NCBI RefSeq assembly: GCF_023065955.2
Contig: NW_026622763.1
Span: 80,767,299-80,831,298 of the forward strand
Source of the DNA: Ursus arctos
Taxonomy: Eukaryota > Chordata > Mammalia > Carnivora > Ursidae
DNA: 64,000 nucleotides
Reading direction: 5' to 3'
Positions within the stretch are counted from its first letter, which is position 1. The number at the start of each line of letters is the position of its first letter. Made by a program: the position numbers and the translations under genes. This document shows positions 36,568 to 46,900 of the stretch, piece by piece. The notes beneath the pieces were generated by a model. The model made no database searches. It had not been told where the DNA came from and saw only the letters and a list, made by a program, of their open reading frames with translations.

Positions 36568-39500
36568 GATTTTATTTATTTATTCGACAGAGACAGAGAC
36601 AGCCAGCGAGAGAGGAAACACAAGCAGGGGGAGTGGGAGAGGAAGAAGCAGGCTTCTAGCAGAGGAGCCTGATGTGGGGCTCGATCCCACAACGCCGGGA
36701 TCACGCCCTGAGCCGAAGGCAAACGCTTAACCGCTGCGCCACCCAGGCGCCCCTAAAAACTCATTTATTTTTAATAGGACAGTTTTAGATCAACAGAAAA
36801 CTTGAGAAAGTAGTACAGAGAGTTCCTAGATACCCTTTCCATGTAGTTTCCCTGTTACTAACAACTTTCATTAGTATGGCCCATTTGTTAACAATTAATG
36901 AACCAACATTAATACGTTAACTAAGTTCTGTAGTTAATTCAGTTAATTCAGTTAATTCAGTAAAAACTTAGTTTTTACGTAATGTCTTTTTCTGTTTCAA
37001 GTTTCCACCTGGGATAACCATTTCCATTAACTTGTCTCCTTAGACTCCTCTTGGCATTTAAAAAAAATTTTTTTTCGGGGGGGAGGGAGAGAATCTTAAG
37101 CAGGCTCCACGCCCAGCACAGACCGTGATGCAGGGCTTGCTCTCATGACCCTGAGATCATGACCTGAGCTGAAATCAAGAGTCAGATGCTTAACTGACTC
37201 AGCCACCCAGACACCCCTGATTTTAGCCGTCCTGGCAGGTGTCAGGTGATATCTCATTGGAGTTTTGATTTGTACTCCCTGATGATGAGTGATGTTGAGC
37301 ATCTTTCCATGTGTCTGTTAGTCATCTGTATGTTTTCGTTGGAAAAATGTCTATTCATGTCTTCTGCCCATTTTTTAAATTGGATTATTTGTTTTGGGGG
37401 TGTTGAGTTTTATTAGTTCTTTTATATTTTGGATACTAACTCTATCAGATATGTCATTGGCAAATATCTTCTCCCATTTGGTAGGTTGCCTTTTAGTTTT
37501 GTTGATTGTTTTCTTCACTGTGCAGAAGCTTTTTATTTTGATGAAGTCCCAAAAGTTTATTTTTCCAGAGACATCTAGGAAGAAGTTGCTGCAGCCGATG
37601 TCAAAGAGGTTACTGCCTGTGTTCTCCTCTAGGATTTTAATGGTTTCGTGTGTCCTATTTAGTACTTTAATCCATCTTGAATTTATTTTTGTGTATGGCA
37701 GCATTATCTACAATAGCCAAATTATGGAAACAGCCCAAATGTCCATTGACTGATAAATGGATAAGGAAAATGTGGTGTGTGTACACACACACACACACAC
37801 ACACAGAGGAATATTATTCAGCCATAAAAAAGAATGAAATCTTGCCATTTGTAATGACGTGGATGGAGTTAGAGTATCATGCTAAGTGAAATAAGTCAGA
37901 AAGACAAATACTATATGATTTCACTCATGTTTGGAATTTAAGAAACAAAACAAACGAGCAAAGGAAAAAAAAGAGAGAGAGAGGCTAACCAAGAAATAGA
38001 CTCTTAACTATAGAGAACAAACTGATGGTTACCAGAGGGGAGGTGGGTGGGGGATGGGTGAAACAGGTATGGGAATTAAGGAGGGCACTTGTTGTGATGA
38101 GCACCGAGCATTGTATGGAAGTGTTGAATCACTATATTGTACACCTGAAACCAGTATTACACTGTATGTTAACTAACTGGAATTTAAATAAAAACTTAAA
38201 AAACCCCAACAGTGTGTTAAATAATAGCTAACATTTGTGAATGATTATATTTTCCAGGCTTTTAAAAAAATGCTATTTACATACAACAACTAATTTACTC
38301 CTTGAAACAATCTCATGAGGGAAAACAATATTATATTCTTTTTTTGGGAGAGAACTGAAGCCTAGAAGGTTAAGTAAATTACATAACACTTGTTGCTGTT
38401 TATCACTCTGATAACTGACAAATGATATATGGCTTATTTTAAAACAGTCTTTTATGTTTAGGAGCCATTTATGTTTATTAAGTAGCAATTAGTGGAGCTG
38501 CCTCCACCTTCTCTACTGATTTCCCTCCCTGAAAATACATACAGTGTACAGCCTCCTGGGATGGCCTTGATTCTTTGTCTGCTAACAATCATCGGGCCCA
38601 GGATAGAAGGAAAATAGCATTTATTATGCCTTTATTGTAACATTTTAAATAGGTATTAGAATGTTTTTATGGATTTTCCCCCTTGCCTTTTAGATCAACC
38701 CAAAACGAGAGACTCCTTACGAATACTGCGTCACCTCCTGAAGTGGTTCCTGTCGATGATTCGGTTTCTGAAGAAGCAACTGAGGATGCTGCTGGAGTCA
38801 AAGGAGAGAGCTCCACCAAGGGTTTTGAACCTAGTAAAGAGTTACAGGCTAGACCTGGCAAATCTCAGGAGTATATACAGGGTGTTTCAGTTAGACCATC
38901 GGTTATTCAAAAACTGGAGAAGGGACAGCAGCAGCCCCTGGGGTTCGTTCAGAAAGTTGGGAGTGGCATGAAAGAATTTAATCCAGTCGGTATTCGTCAG
39001 GCTACACACACTAGACCAAACTTAATATGTCCATCAGTGATTTCTAGCGCCCCTGCTAGCTGTTTAGCTGGAAGTTCCTTTGGTAGACCAGTTAAAACTA
39101 TGACGACTAGGTTACCAGCTGCAGCCAGTTTGGATTCAGTCAGAAAATGTGACCCAAACAAAGTTGACAGATACCTTGACCAGCCAGACAGGGGCTCTAG
39201 AAATCCTGTGCTGTCATCCAATCTAGAAACTTCTCCAGTTTCATATCAGAAACCTAAAGAACCAAATAGGAAATCTTTAGGTACAAATTCAGATAAACTG
39301 ATTATACAGGAAGATGTAAAATCTCAGCGTAAAACTTTGTCAGCTGGCGCTAAAGCCCGTGAATTTATGGGTACTGAAGGCTCTTTAAAATCTGAATCTC
39401 TTTCCAAGTTAGCTGTCAGCCAAGCAATCAACCTGAATAAAACCGGCCTGCCTTCCAAGAAAGGAATCTTTGAAGATGCTGCTGCAAAGCATGGTGAGAA

Positions 39501-42500
39501 ATTCTTTTCTGGTGTGGATCATACCCAAGAGGAAGAGCATTTGGTTTTTGATAAGTCAGCCTTTTTGGAACAGAAGAGCTCAGTGATTTCTGAAGTGAAG
39601 TTTGCTCGTGGCTCCCATCAGTCAGGGTCTGATCAACCCAAAGAGGCCGCCCAAGTCCTGTGGAAGGAGGAGCAAATTGACCAAGAAGATAAAAACTATG
39701 AATCGAGAGCTTCTGAAATGAGCTTTGACTGCAGTTCCCCTTTTCATTCACCAACTGGCGAGTCTAAGGTGACTGACAAAGAAATAAACCTTTCGAAGGA
39801 AGAATACACTGATTTGCAGTGTAAGAATAATAAATCTTTTGTTTCTGAAATCAGTTCTGATCGAGATGGCTCTCTTCCTTTGGCTACCAACCGAACTCAA
39901 GTCATTGTTAAAGGTGTAAGTGTTCAGAAGGCAAAGCCTATTAGCCTGGTTGATGAAAGCTATGAATCTAGTGATTCTGAGATTAATTTTGAATGTGATG
40001 CCTTACTCCGGTCAACTGATGACTACCCTCAACAACCTGCAAAAGAAGGAAGCCTTCCTAAAGAGGAACACGTTGACTTGGTTGATAAGAACTATGGATC
40101 TAGTAGCTCTGAAGTTAGTACGGATTCTGCTTTTCCTCTTCAATCAGTGGGTGACCGACTCCCAGTGGCTGTCACCGAAGCAAAACTTCAGAAGGTTCAC
40201 ATTGGCTTGGTTGATAAGAACTATGGTTCAAGTTGTTCTGAAACAAGTATTGATAATGATGCTTCTCCTCAGTCAGTAGTTGAGCACCCCCACCTGGTTG
40301 TCAAAGAAAGAAACCTAAAAGATAGACAGGTCTACCTGAAAGATAAGAACCTTAAATCCAGTAGCGCTAAAGCACATCTTGATTATGCTGTCTCCCTTGA
40401 GACAGTGACTGATGAATCTCCCAGGGCTGTTGAGGAAATGAATCTTCTGGAAGAGAAGAATGAACCTGTGGATATGAACTACGATTCTCATGGTTCTGAA
40501 ATGAGTTTTCACACCAATGCACGATTAGTGGCTGGCCAATCGGGAGTAATAGTTAAAAAAGGGAACCCTCGAGAAATAGCTGTTGACCTGGAGGAGAAGA
40601 GTGTTAAATCTAGCAATTCTGATCAAAGTTCTGATTCTCGAGCTTCTCTTTATCAGTCAGCTAGTGATCAGCGTGAAATAAATCTGAAAGAGTTAAATGT
40701 TGACATGGAAGTTAAGAGCTATGGGTGCTCCAGTTCCGAGCTGACTTTTGAATCTGATCCCCCTGCTATGTCAGGTACTGAGCAGTCTGAGATGGACATG
40801 GAAGAAATAAGAAAAAGGCACATTAACTTGGAAGGTGAGCACTCTGGGTCAAATAGTTCGGCAATAACTTTTGATTCTGATATTCTTCTTCGCTCAGGAG
40901 TTGACCAATCTCAAGTAGCTATTTATGTGGAGGAACCTAGTCATCTGGAAAATAAGACTAATCAACCTTGTGCTGCTGAAATAACTTTTGATTCTGATGT
41001 ACCTGTTCATTCCGGGACTAATCAACCTGAACTGGCCGTTAAAGACATGATCATTCAGAAAGAAGAATATATACACTTAGGGAGGAAGAATGATGAACCC
41101 AGTGGTCCTGAAATAAGTTTGGATTTTTATGTCCCTCCTCATTCAATGGCTGAGCCTCCTGAAGTAGCTATGGAAAAACTACATCTTCAAAAAGAAGAGC
41201 AGATATACTTAGAAAATAAGGACAATGAACCTAGTGGTTCCGAATTAAGTTTGGATTATGGTATTTTTCATTCAATGACTGGACATTCTAAAGATCCCAT
41301 TAAAGAAATGAACCTTCAGGAAGAGCACATTCACTTAGGAAATAAGGGTAATGTGCCTAGTGTTTCTGAAATCAGTTTGAAATCTGACTTTTCTTACCAT
41401 TTAATGACTGATCATCCTAACATAGCTGGTAAAGAAATGAGCCATCAGAAAGAACACATACACTTCCAAGATAAGGATAATGCATTAAGTGTTTATGAAA
41501 CAAGTTTGGATTCTGGTGTCCATCTTCATCAGTCAGTGACTCCCAAGCCTGAAACAGCTGTGAAAGAAATATGGCTTCAAAAAGAAAGACATGCTAAATT
41601 CAAAAGTAAAAGTGCTAAATTTAGTGGTTCTGAAACAGATTCTAACATCCCTCATTATTTAGTGACTGAACCTCCAATAGCTGTCAAAGAAATCAATGTT
41701 CAGAAAGAAGAACACGTTCTAGAAAAAAAGAGTGATAAATATAGCAGTTCTGGAATAATGTTTGGTTCTGGTGTCCTTCCTCACTTAATGACTGAAACAC
41801 CTCACATTGCTGTTTTGAAGGAGGACCATGTTGACCCAGAAGGTAAAAAAAGTACTGGACCTAGAGGTTTTGCAGTAAATTTGGATATTGGTGCCCCTCT
41901 TCATTCAGTCATTGGCCCACCTCAGCTAACCCTCTTGAAGGAACAAAGTGTTCATCTGGAAGATAAAAACCGTGAATCTAGTCACTGTAAAATACGATAT
42001 GATTCTGGTGACCCTCTTCAGCTATTGACTGGACAGTTTCAGGAAGTGGTTAAGAAAACAAACCTGAGGAAGGAAGGGAAGGTTGTAATGAAAAATAAAA
42101 TGGTTCAAACGAAAGGGTCTAAATTAATACGTGCTTCCCTTCCGTCTGTGGCTGATAAACCTGAAGGGGCTGTTAAACGAGTAAACCTTGAGAATGAAGG
42201 TCATGTGACCGTGGAAGATAAGAACAGCCAATGTAGTGGTTCTGAAATGAGTTTGGATTCTGATTTCTTGGTTGAGTCAATAATTGATCAACCTCAAATA
42301 ACTATTTTGGATCAGGACCATATTGAGCTAGAAGATAAGCACAGTCAGTCCGGTGGTTCTGAAATGAGTTTTGATTCTGAGGATCCTCTTCAGTCAGTGG
42401 CTGAGCAGGTTAGAGAAACTGTGAAAGAAATAAGCCTTTGGAAGGACGAAGTTGATGTGGAAGATAAGACGGATGAACCCAAGGGTTTTGAAATGATGTA

Positions 42501-45500
42501 TGATTCTAACGTCCTTTTTCAGTCAGTGGCTGCCCAAACTGAAGAAGTCGTTAAGGGGATGGACCTTTGGAAGGAGCAGGTTGACTTGCAAGGGAAGATT
42601 GGGGAACCTAGTGATCCTAAAATAAATTTTGATTCTAACGAACCTCTTCAGTCTGTGGCTAATGAAATTCAGGATGCTATTGCAGAAATTAATCTTCTGA
42701 GGGAAGGACATGTTTGTCTGGATGATAAGGGCTATGAACCCAGTGATTCAGAAATAATTTATGTTTCAAATGTCCCTCTTCAATCAATGGTTGAGCAACC
42801 ACACCTTTTGGAAGGGGAACATGCCAGTTTGGAAGATAAGAGCAATATCGCTTGTGGTCCCGAAATAACTTTTATCACTGATGATCATCTTCAGTCAGTG
42901 GCTGACCAGCTTCAAAAATCTGTGAAAGAAGTCAGCCTTTGGAAGGAAGACCATATTTACCTGGAAGACAAGAGCTATAAACTAGGCGACTTCGAAGTAA
43001 GTTATGATTCTGATGTTCCTGTTCACTTCGTGACTGATCCGTCTCCTCTAGCTGTCAAAGAAATAAACTTGCAAAAGAGGGGTCATCATGACCTAGAAGA
43101 TAAGAGCTGTAGGCCTAGTGTTTCTGAAATAAAATGTGATTCTGGTATTCATTTTCAGTTAGAAGTTGACCAATCTGAAGTGGTGTGCAAAGAAATCGAT
43201 CTTCCAAAGGAAGGGCATCTTGGCATGGAAGTAAAGACCAGTGAACCAAGTGACTCTGAATTAATGTGTGATTCTGATGTCCCTCTTGAAATAGTGGTTA
43301 ATGAACTTCAAGTGTCAGTTAAAGAAGCAAATCTTCGAAAGATGCTATTTGTGGACCTAGTGACCAGTGATAGTGATTGCGAAGTGATTGCTGAGTCTGA
43401 TATGCCATTTCAGCCAGTAATTGACTCACCTCACATGACTGTCAAAGAAATCAATTGTATAAATACAGAAGGTTTTGATCTAGAAGGTGAGTGCTGTGAC
43501 TCTTGTGGTTCTGAAATAGGATATGTTTGTGAAGCGTCTCCTCAGTCACTGGCAAACCAATCCAAAGAGACTTTCAAAGTAGTAAACCAGAAGAAAGACT
43601 ATATTATTCTGCAGGAGTCAAGCTGTGAGTCTTACGGTTCTGAAATAAATTTTCAAATTGATCCCCCAGATCGGTCTGTGACTTACTCATCACAAGGGTC
43701 TGATAAAGAAATGGTGAAGTATATCGACTCAGAAGAGAAGAGCTGTGGATCTGATAGTCCTAAAACAAATTTTAAATGGGAAGACGATTCTCAGCCAATG
43801 GCTGACCAGCTTCAGAAAGAAGACAAAGCAATCACCATTTGTCAAAGGAAGGGTCTAGAAAATACTGGCCGAAAAGATAAGCACGGTGAATGCAGTGTTT
43901 CTGCGGTGCGTTGTAATGCCTCTTCTGGGTCGGCAGCCCATCAGAGGGCTAGTAAAGGAAAACTGTTGAAGTTAAAACATGCAGATCCAGAGAGTATGAG
44001 CTGTGAACCCTGTGGTTCCGGAATGAGTTTTCAGTGTGCCCCCTCTCTTCAGTCTGACACTGACCAGCCTCAAGAAGCTGTTAATAAAACGGGACTATAT
44101 AAGAAGATGTCTCTGGACCTAGAAGAAACAAACCGTGATTCCCATTCAAGCTCTATTTTCGTGGTTGATCCTGTCAGGAACCTGGAAAAGGCAAAGGAGG
44201 TCATTGAAGACAATCCTGATGAGCCTGTTCTTGAAGCCTTGCCTCATGTCCCTCCTTCATTTGTAGGGAAAACATGGTCTCAAATAATGAGAGAAGATGA
44301 CATGAAAATTAATGCTCTTGTGAAGGAATTTAAGGAAGGTCGTTTCCATTGTTACTTTGATGATGACTGTGAGACCAGGAAAATAAAAAAAAAAAATTTG
44401 AATGAAGGAAAAAAGATTACCTGGACTGACGCGAGTCAGGACACTGCAACAATTCAAGTTCTTTCAGATTGTGATGATAATGCAGGTGGCATTTCAGATA
44501 CTGATGACTTTTCAGTGGCCTTAGATAAAACTAGCCATCATTCTACAGTAAAGAGGCCTTATTATGAACAGTCATGGCGAGTGGCTTCTCGATGTCAGGC
44601 AGTAAAAGTCAGCCATGGAACTCAAACCAATTTCACAAATCAGTCAGACGCACAAGACAGTGGACAGGAGGATGACTCACCAAGAGGGAAGCGATCGCTT
44701 CTACAGGACAAAAAAACAAAAAAGAAAGTGAAAATCGGAACACTTGAATTTCCTGAAACATGTACTAAAGTTTTGAAGCCTTTGCAACCCAATGCCTTAG
44801 TCTATGTTATTTCTTCAAATATGAAATTTCAGGACAGTGAAACTGCCAACTTCTCTAAAAAGTACCGCACCCCCAGAAGTCGAGATGTTAGCATACAGTA
44901 CAAATATAAACGGAGCTCCTTTAATTACTATGACCCATTGAGTAAGAAAATTGTAATTAATCCTCCTCTGAGCATAGATGTATCCGACCCTGACAGAACT
45001 AACTGGCTTCAAGCTAGTCTTAGCGACCTAAGCTCCAGTTCAGGCGATGAAGATGCTGAAGGCTGTGACCCAACAGCCGTTTTGACCATAAGAGATGAAT
45101 TACTGGCTTATCCGGGGGCCCCTGTGTCTCCCGAGCGAGCGCCCCAACCAGGGACCTCGAGCGCTAGTGCGGCTCCAAAGGAAAGTAATTATAAGCTTGT
45201 CAGCCGCGATGCTGCCGGGACCTCTTCAAAAGCAGTTACACGTACGTTCTTAGAAGGTAAAAAGAAAATTCAGAGGAGGATGACAGCGAATGAGAATAAG
45301 CCAGGTTTCCCCCAGAAAGTTTACAAACCCATTAGTCTCCACCCACAACCCAGAATCGCTTCAGAAAAACGGCAGATTTGGATTCAGACCAAACTGAACG
45401 ATATCATTCGGAAGTATCTTTCAAAATACTCTGCTTTTTTGCGTCGCAAATACCAGTCCAGGAGCGCCTTTAGTAGACTGAATCTCAAGAAGAAAAAAGG

Positions 45501-45903
45501 CGACGTCCCGAAGGTAAAGGCGGCGAAGAGCCCCGCCCAAATGGTTTTGAGGTCGTCGGTGCCGCGGGTTCCCTCGGAGCCTCCGGTTTCCTCGGGGCCG
45601 CCGGTTCCCTCGGTTCCGCCGGGACCGCGGGTTCCCTCGGTTCCTCCGGGGCCGTCGGTGGCGGCTGCTAGGGAGCGGTTAATCGCTGCCCCCAGCTCTG
45701 CTCCCAAGCAGCCTGGCCAGGGTTCTTGCCCCCCTGCAGGAAGAAAGAGGAATGGTAGTAGGAAACGCCCTAGGAAGAAGAGAAGAAAGCTTTCGCGACC
45801 TGTGAAAATATATGCTTTGAGAAGCTTATATTCTCAGATACCGTACTCTGATAGGATGAGGACTCGGCTATCAAACAAACAGCGGGCCAATGAGACCGCC
45901 TAG
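27201..45903 (+). CDS. ZDBF2: ZDBF2, DBF4-type zinc finger protein 2 (join 27201-27260, 32801-32928, 38694-45903)
   Basis: Three exons join in frame to 7,398 nt encoding 2,465 residues; human ZDBF2 is about 2,350. Seen: a DBF4-type finger with ligands C8, C11, H21, H27 (CX2C, then HX5H); a conserved block [18 protein letters not shown] at residues 130-147; about 36 degenerate acidic/serine-rich repeats of 38-45 residues between about 370 and 1870; a conserved block at 1919-1954 (GKTWSQIM ... [10 protein letters not shown]); a proline-valine repeat at about 2352-2384; and a basic tail at 2412-2429 that should act as a nuclear localisation signal. No signal peptide or membrane segment is visible. 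Known: ZDBF2 is imprinted and paternally expressed in human and mouse, and mouse Zdbf2 affects neonatal feeding and growth. Its biochemical function is not established; DNA or protein binding by the finger is only presumed. The start ATG at 27201 has A at -3, and splice phases (0 and 2) agree at both junctions. Confidence 0.96.
27300..27720 (-). mobile_element. L2-like fragment
   Basis: Antisense L2 3'-end pattern: 'ttcattcaatt..tattcatccactgagc', 'gacactgttcaggg', 'catgaagcttac', then 'gataaatgttatgaggaaaa' and 'tgggggaagaatttctaggt'. Intron 4. Confidence 0.6.
27830..28430 (-). mobile_element. L1 ORF2 fragment
   Basis: 'gcatccctgggctaaatccc', 'tgtatgttgctggatttggt' and 'gaggatttttacatctgtat' are typical antisense L1 ORF2 sequence. 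Confidence 0.85.
29090..31830 (+). mobile_element. Old L1, sense, internal to 3' end
   Basis: Sense L1 markers in order: 'gaatttgtcggcagcagacc', 'cttcagatagaaggaaaatg', 'caatagcatcaaagaaaatc', 'catttctccccaaacgta', 'ggcaagtgttggtgagga', 'gacacaaatgtccatcaa'. Many frame breaks. About 2.7 kb, the largest L1 in the window. Confidence 0.8.
32290..32760 (-). mobile_element. Old L1-like fragment abutting exon 5
   Basis: 'gctgcatagtattacatct', 'gagatttccagtttttg', 'agctgtgataagcatcg' and 'tctaccagcagtatctatat' follow an antisense L1 3' pattern. It stops about 40 bp before the exon 5 acceptor. Confidence 0.65.
32801..32928 (+). CDS. ZDBF2: ZDBF2 exon 5: second half of the zinc finger
   Basis: Acceptor TTTCTCTTTAATAG and donor AAAGCAG/GTAAAG. 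It encodes residues 21-62 plus two bases of codon 63. H21 and H27 (HX5H) complete the finger, and the following segment [19 protein letters not shown] is characteristic of ZDBF2. Old L1-like sequence ends only tens of bases upstream of the acceptor. Confidence 0.95.
32929..33834. other. ZDBF2 intron 5, first part
   Basis: AT-rich intron. I see no repeat or exon. Confidence 0.5.
33835..34680 (-). mobile_element. L1 3' UTR fragment
   Basis: Antisense L1 3' UTR order: 'caggtttacaaaaaagtcgc', 'aggccttattcagattttgt', 'aacagttcctcagtctttg', 'tggatcacttagttaaggt', 'tactttgaggctatgtaaa'. Confidence 0.82.
34690..36300 (-). mobile_element. Old L1-derived sequence, fragmented
   Basis: Short antisense L1-like stretches ('agccatatgtttatctt', 'tttatatattttggatttg', 'cagctcttgctttatttttg') separated by sequence I cannot place. 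Interrupted by the SINE at 35,303. Boundaries are approximate. Confidence 0.5.
35303..35401 (+). mobile_element. CAN-SINE, short subfamily
   Basis: 99-bp sense copy with a perfect 16-bp target duplication aaaatgtcacctgtaa (35287-35302 and 35402-35417). Confidence 0.96.
36532..36753 (-). mobile_element. CAN-SINE with expanded (TTTA)n tail
   Basis: Full antisense young copy. Target duplication taaaaactcattta (36518-36531 and 36754-36767). Its tail has grown into about 10 TTTA repeats near 36,528-36,567. Confidence 0.95.
36770..37060 (-). mobile_element. L1 3' UTR fragment
   Basis: 'cagaaaacttgagaaagtag', 'agagttcctagataccc' and 'cattagtatggcccatttg' match an antisense L1 3' UTR. A triplicated 'agttaattc' motif lies near 36,940. 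Confidence 0.7.
37062..37217 (-). mobile_element. CAN-SINE, short
   Basis: Antisense copy: T-run, 'gagagaatcttaagcaggct', 'gagccacccagacaccc'. It abuts the inverted L1 that follows. Confidence 0.88.
37218..38195 (+). mobile_element. L1 with 5' inversion (twin priming)
   Basis: 37,218-37,697 is antisense L1 ORF2 ('gatatctcattggagttttg', 'gatactaactctatcagata'). At about 37,698 it switches to sense 3' L1 ('agcattatctacaatagcc', 'attcagccataaaaaagaat', 'tgctaagtgaaataagtcag', 'ctggaatttaaataaaaac'). A CA microsatellite lies at 37,781-37,804. The sense part ends in the carnivoran-type L1 3' UTR. Confidence 0.9.
38216..38395 (-). mobile_element. MIR fragment
   Basis: 'aatagctaacatttgtga', 'acaactaatttactccttg' and 'agaactgaagcctagaaggt' give an antisense MIR. 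About 300 bp before the giant exon. Confidence 0.65.
38694..45903 (+). CDS. ZDBF2: ZDBF2 terminal giant exon (residues 63-2465)
   Basis: The acceptor CCCTTGCCTTTTAG ends at 38693; the first base completes the split Arg63 codon. The frame is open for 2,403 codons to TAG at 45901-45903. Order of parts: conserved N-terminal block (130-147), repeat array (about 370-1870), conserved 1919-1954 block, a lysine-rich stretch with an A12 run (44385-44396), a CpG-rich proline-valine repeat (near 45555-45660) and a basic tail. An intact frame of this length argues for purifying selection on coding function. An open-frame ATG at 38683 lies in the intron and is not the start. Confidence 0.96.
39617..44110 (+). 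repeat. ZDBF2: Coding tandem array of about 36 degenerate units of about 41 residues
   Basis: Units follow the loose pattern 'Leu-x-Asp-Lys ... Ser-Ser-Glu-(Ile/Met)-Ser-Phe-Asp-Ser ... Pro-Leu-Gln-Ser ... Val-Lys-Glu-x-Asn-Leu-x-Lys-Glu'. Spacing between equivalent positions varies from about 39 to 43 residues (e.g. 40081 to 40210 is 129 nt). The composition is acidic and Ser-rich, suggesting a largely disordered region. The unit count is an estimate from length divided by period. Confidence 0.85.
45604..45657 (+). repeat. ZDBF2: 27-nt coding minisatellite, two adjacent units
   Basis: Two 27-nt units (45604-45630 and 45631-45657) encode Val-Pro-Ser-Val-Pro-Pro-Gly-Pro-(Arg/Ser). Related partial units extend upstream to about 45555. 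GC and CpG content is much higher than in the rest of the exon. Confidence 0.85.
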
Positions 45904-46894
45904 AAGTGTTAAGGCGAGCTGAGGAGTCAGTACTTCACTTGAAATATATCTGTGCACATAGCTTTCCCAGATTTGGTGAAAAAAAAAATTAACCTTCAAC
46001 TATTTTGCTACAGACATTATTTTTCAGAACTTTTATAATTCATTTAAAATTAGTGTTTAAGGTCCTTTTTCTTTTTTTTAGAGATTCAAACACATCCTTT
46101 GTCCATTTGCCGTAGAAGAGCTTCCTCTTAATTTATATCCATAATTTAGCACAGTATGTATACATTTTTTCCTCCCTCAAATCATGTCCCTCTTATTTAT
46201 TTTTATGATTGTATCTCATGTCAGCAGGTTATAATATTGCAAAAATGAATGTGGCAAACTTTAAATGCTATCTTATTTTTACTTTTTAAAAACCGAAACA
46301 AAGGAATATGTAGTTCTGTGCGTTTCAGAGTGGCATTGTCAATATCGTATTCTAACGATAATTTAAAAAAAACTAGATTAAGTTATCTCAACTTTCCAGA
46401 GAGGTTGATTTAAATAATCACAAACAAAATATAATTTACCTTTCTTTTAAGAGCATCCAAGAAGATAAGATTCCGTGATCTTTAATCCAGTTTTTAAAAA
46501 CTGGCTAGTGATTTTATATACATAAACACAAACTCCTTCTGCTTCATTTAAATTGGATTTGCAAGTCTCTAACTTTCCTTATTTGGACACATGCACATAT
46601 GCGATCTCTTTAGGTTTTTCTTTAGCATTGTTAGATCTTAAGGGGAAAATGATCTTGCCAGTGTAATTATGTTTTCTACCACCTTTATTCCCCTCCACCT
46701 GAAGTGTTGGTGGTTTAATATGAAAATCTGGGTTATCTTTATGGCCTTACCTCTTGAAAATATTTCAGCCACTATCATATCATTTTCTGTAATTATTGAA
46801 CTGAAATTGAACTGAAATTATTGGTTTGGTAATTTGGGCAAACCATTAGTTGTCATTAACAAATTAGTTGTAATCTTAGTATTTCAAAAGATCT

Positions 46895-46900
46895 AATAAA
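46895..46900 (+). terminator. Candidate proximal poly(A) signal AATAAA
   Basis: Canonical hexamer about 1 kb after the stop codon. Use would give a short 3' UTR. No strong GT-rich downstream element is obvious. Confidence 0.3.

Noticed and set aside
37394..37753. 119-codon ORF
   Set aside because: It spans antisense L1 ORF2 and the inversion junction of the twin-primed L1.
38683..38693. ATG at 38683 as the ZDBF2 start
   Set aside because: It lies in the intron, overlapping the polypyrimidine tract and acceptor. The true start is at 27201 and the junction phases agree.
39920..40279. 119-codon ORF in another frame inside the giant exon
   Set aside because: A shadow of the repetitive ZDBF2 coding sequence.
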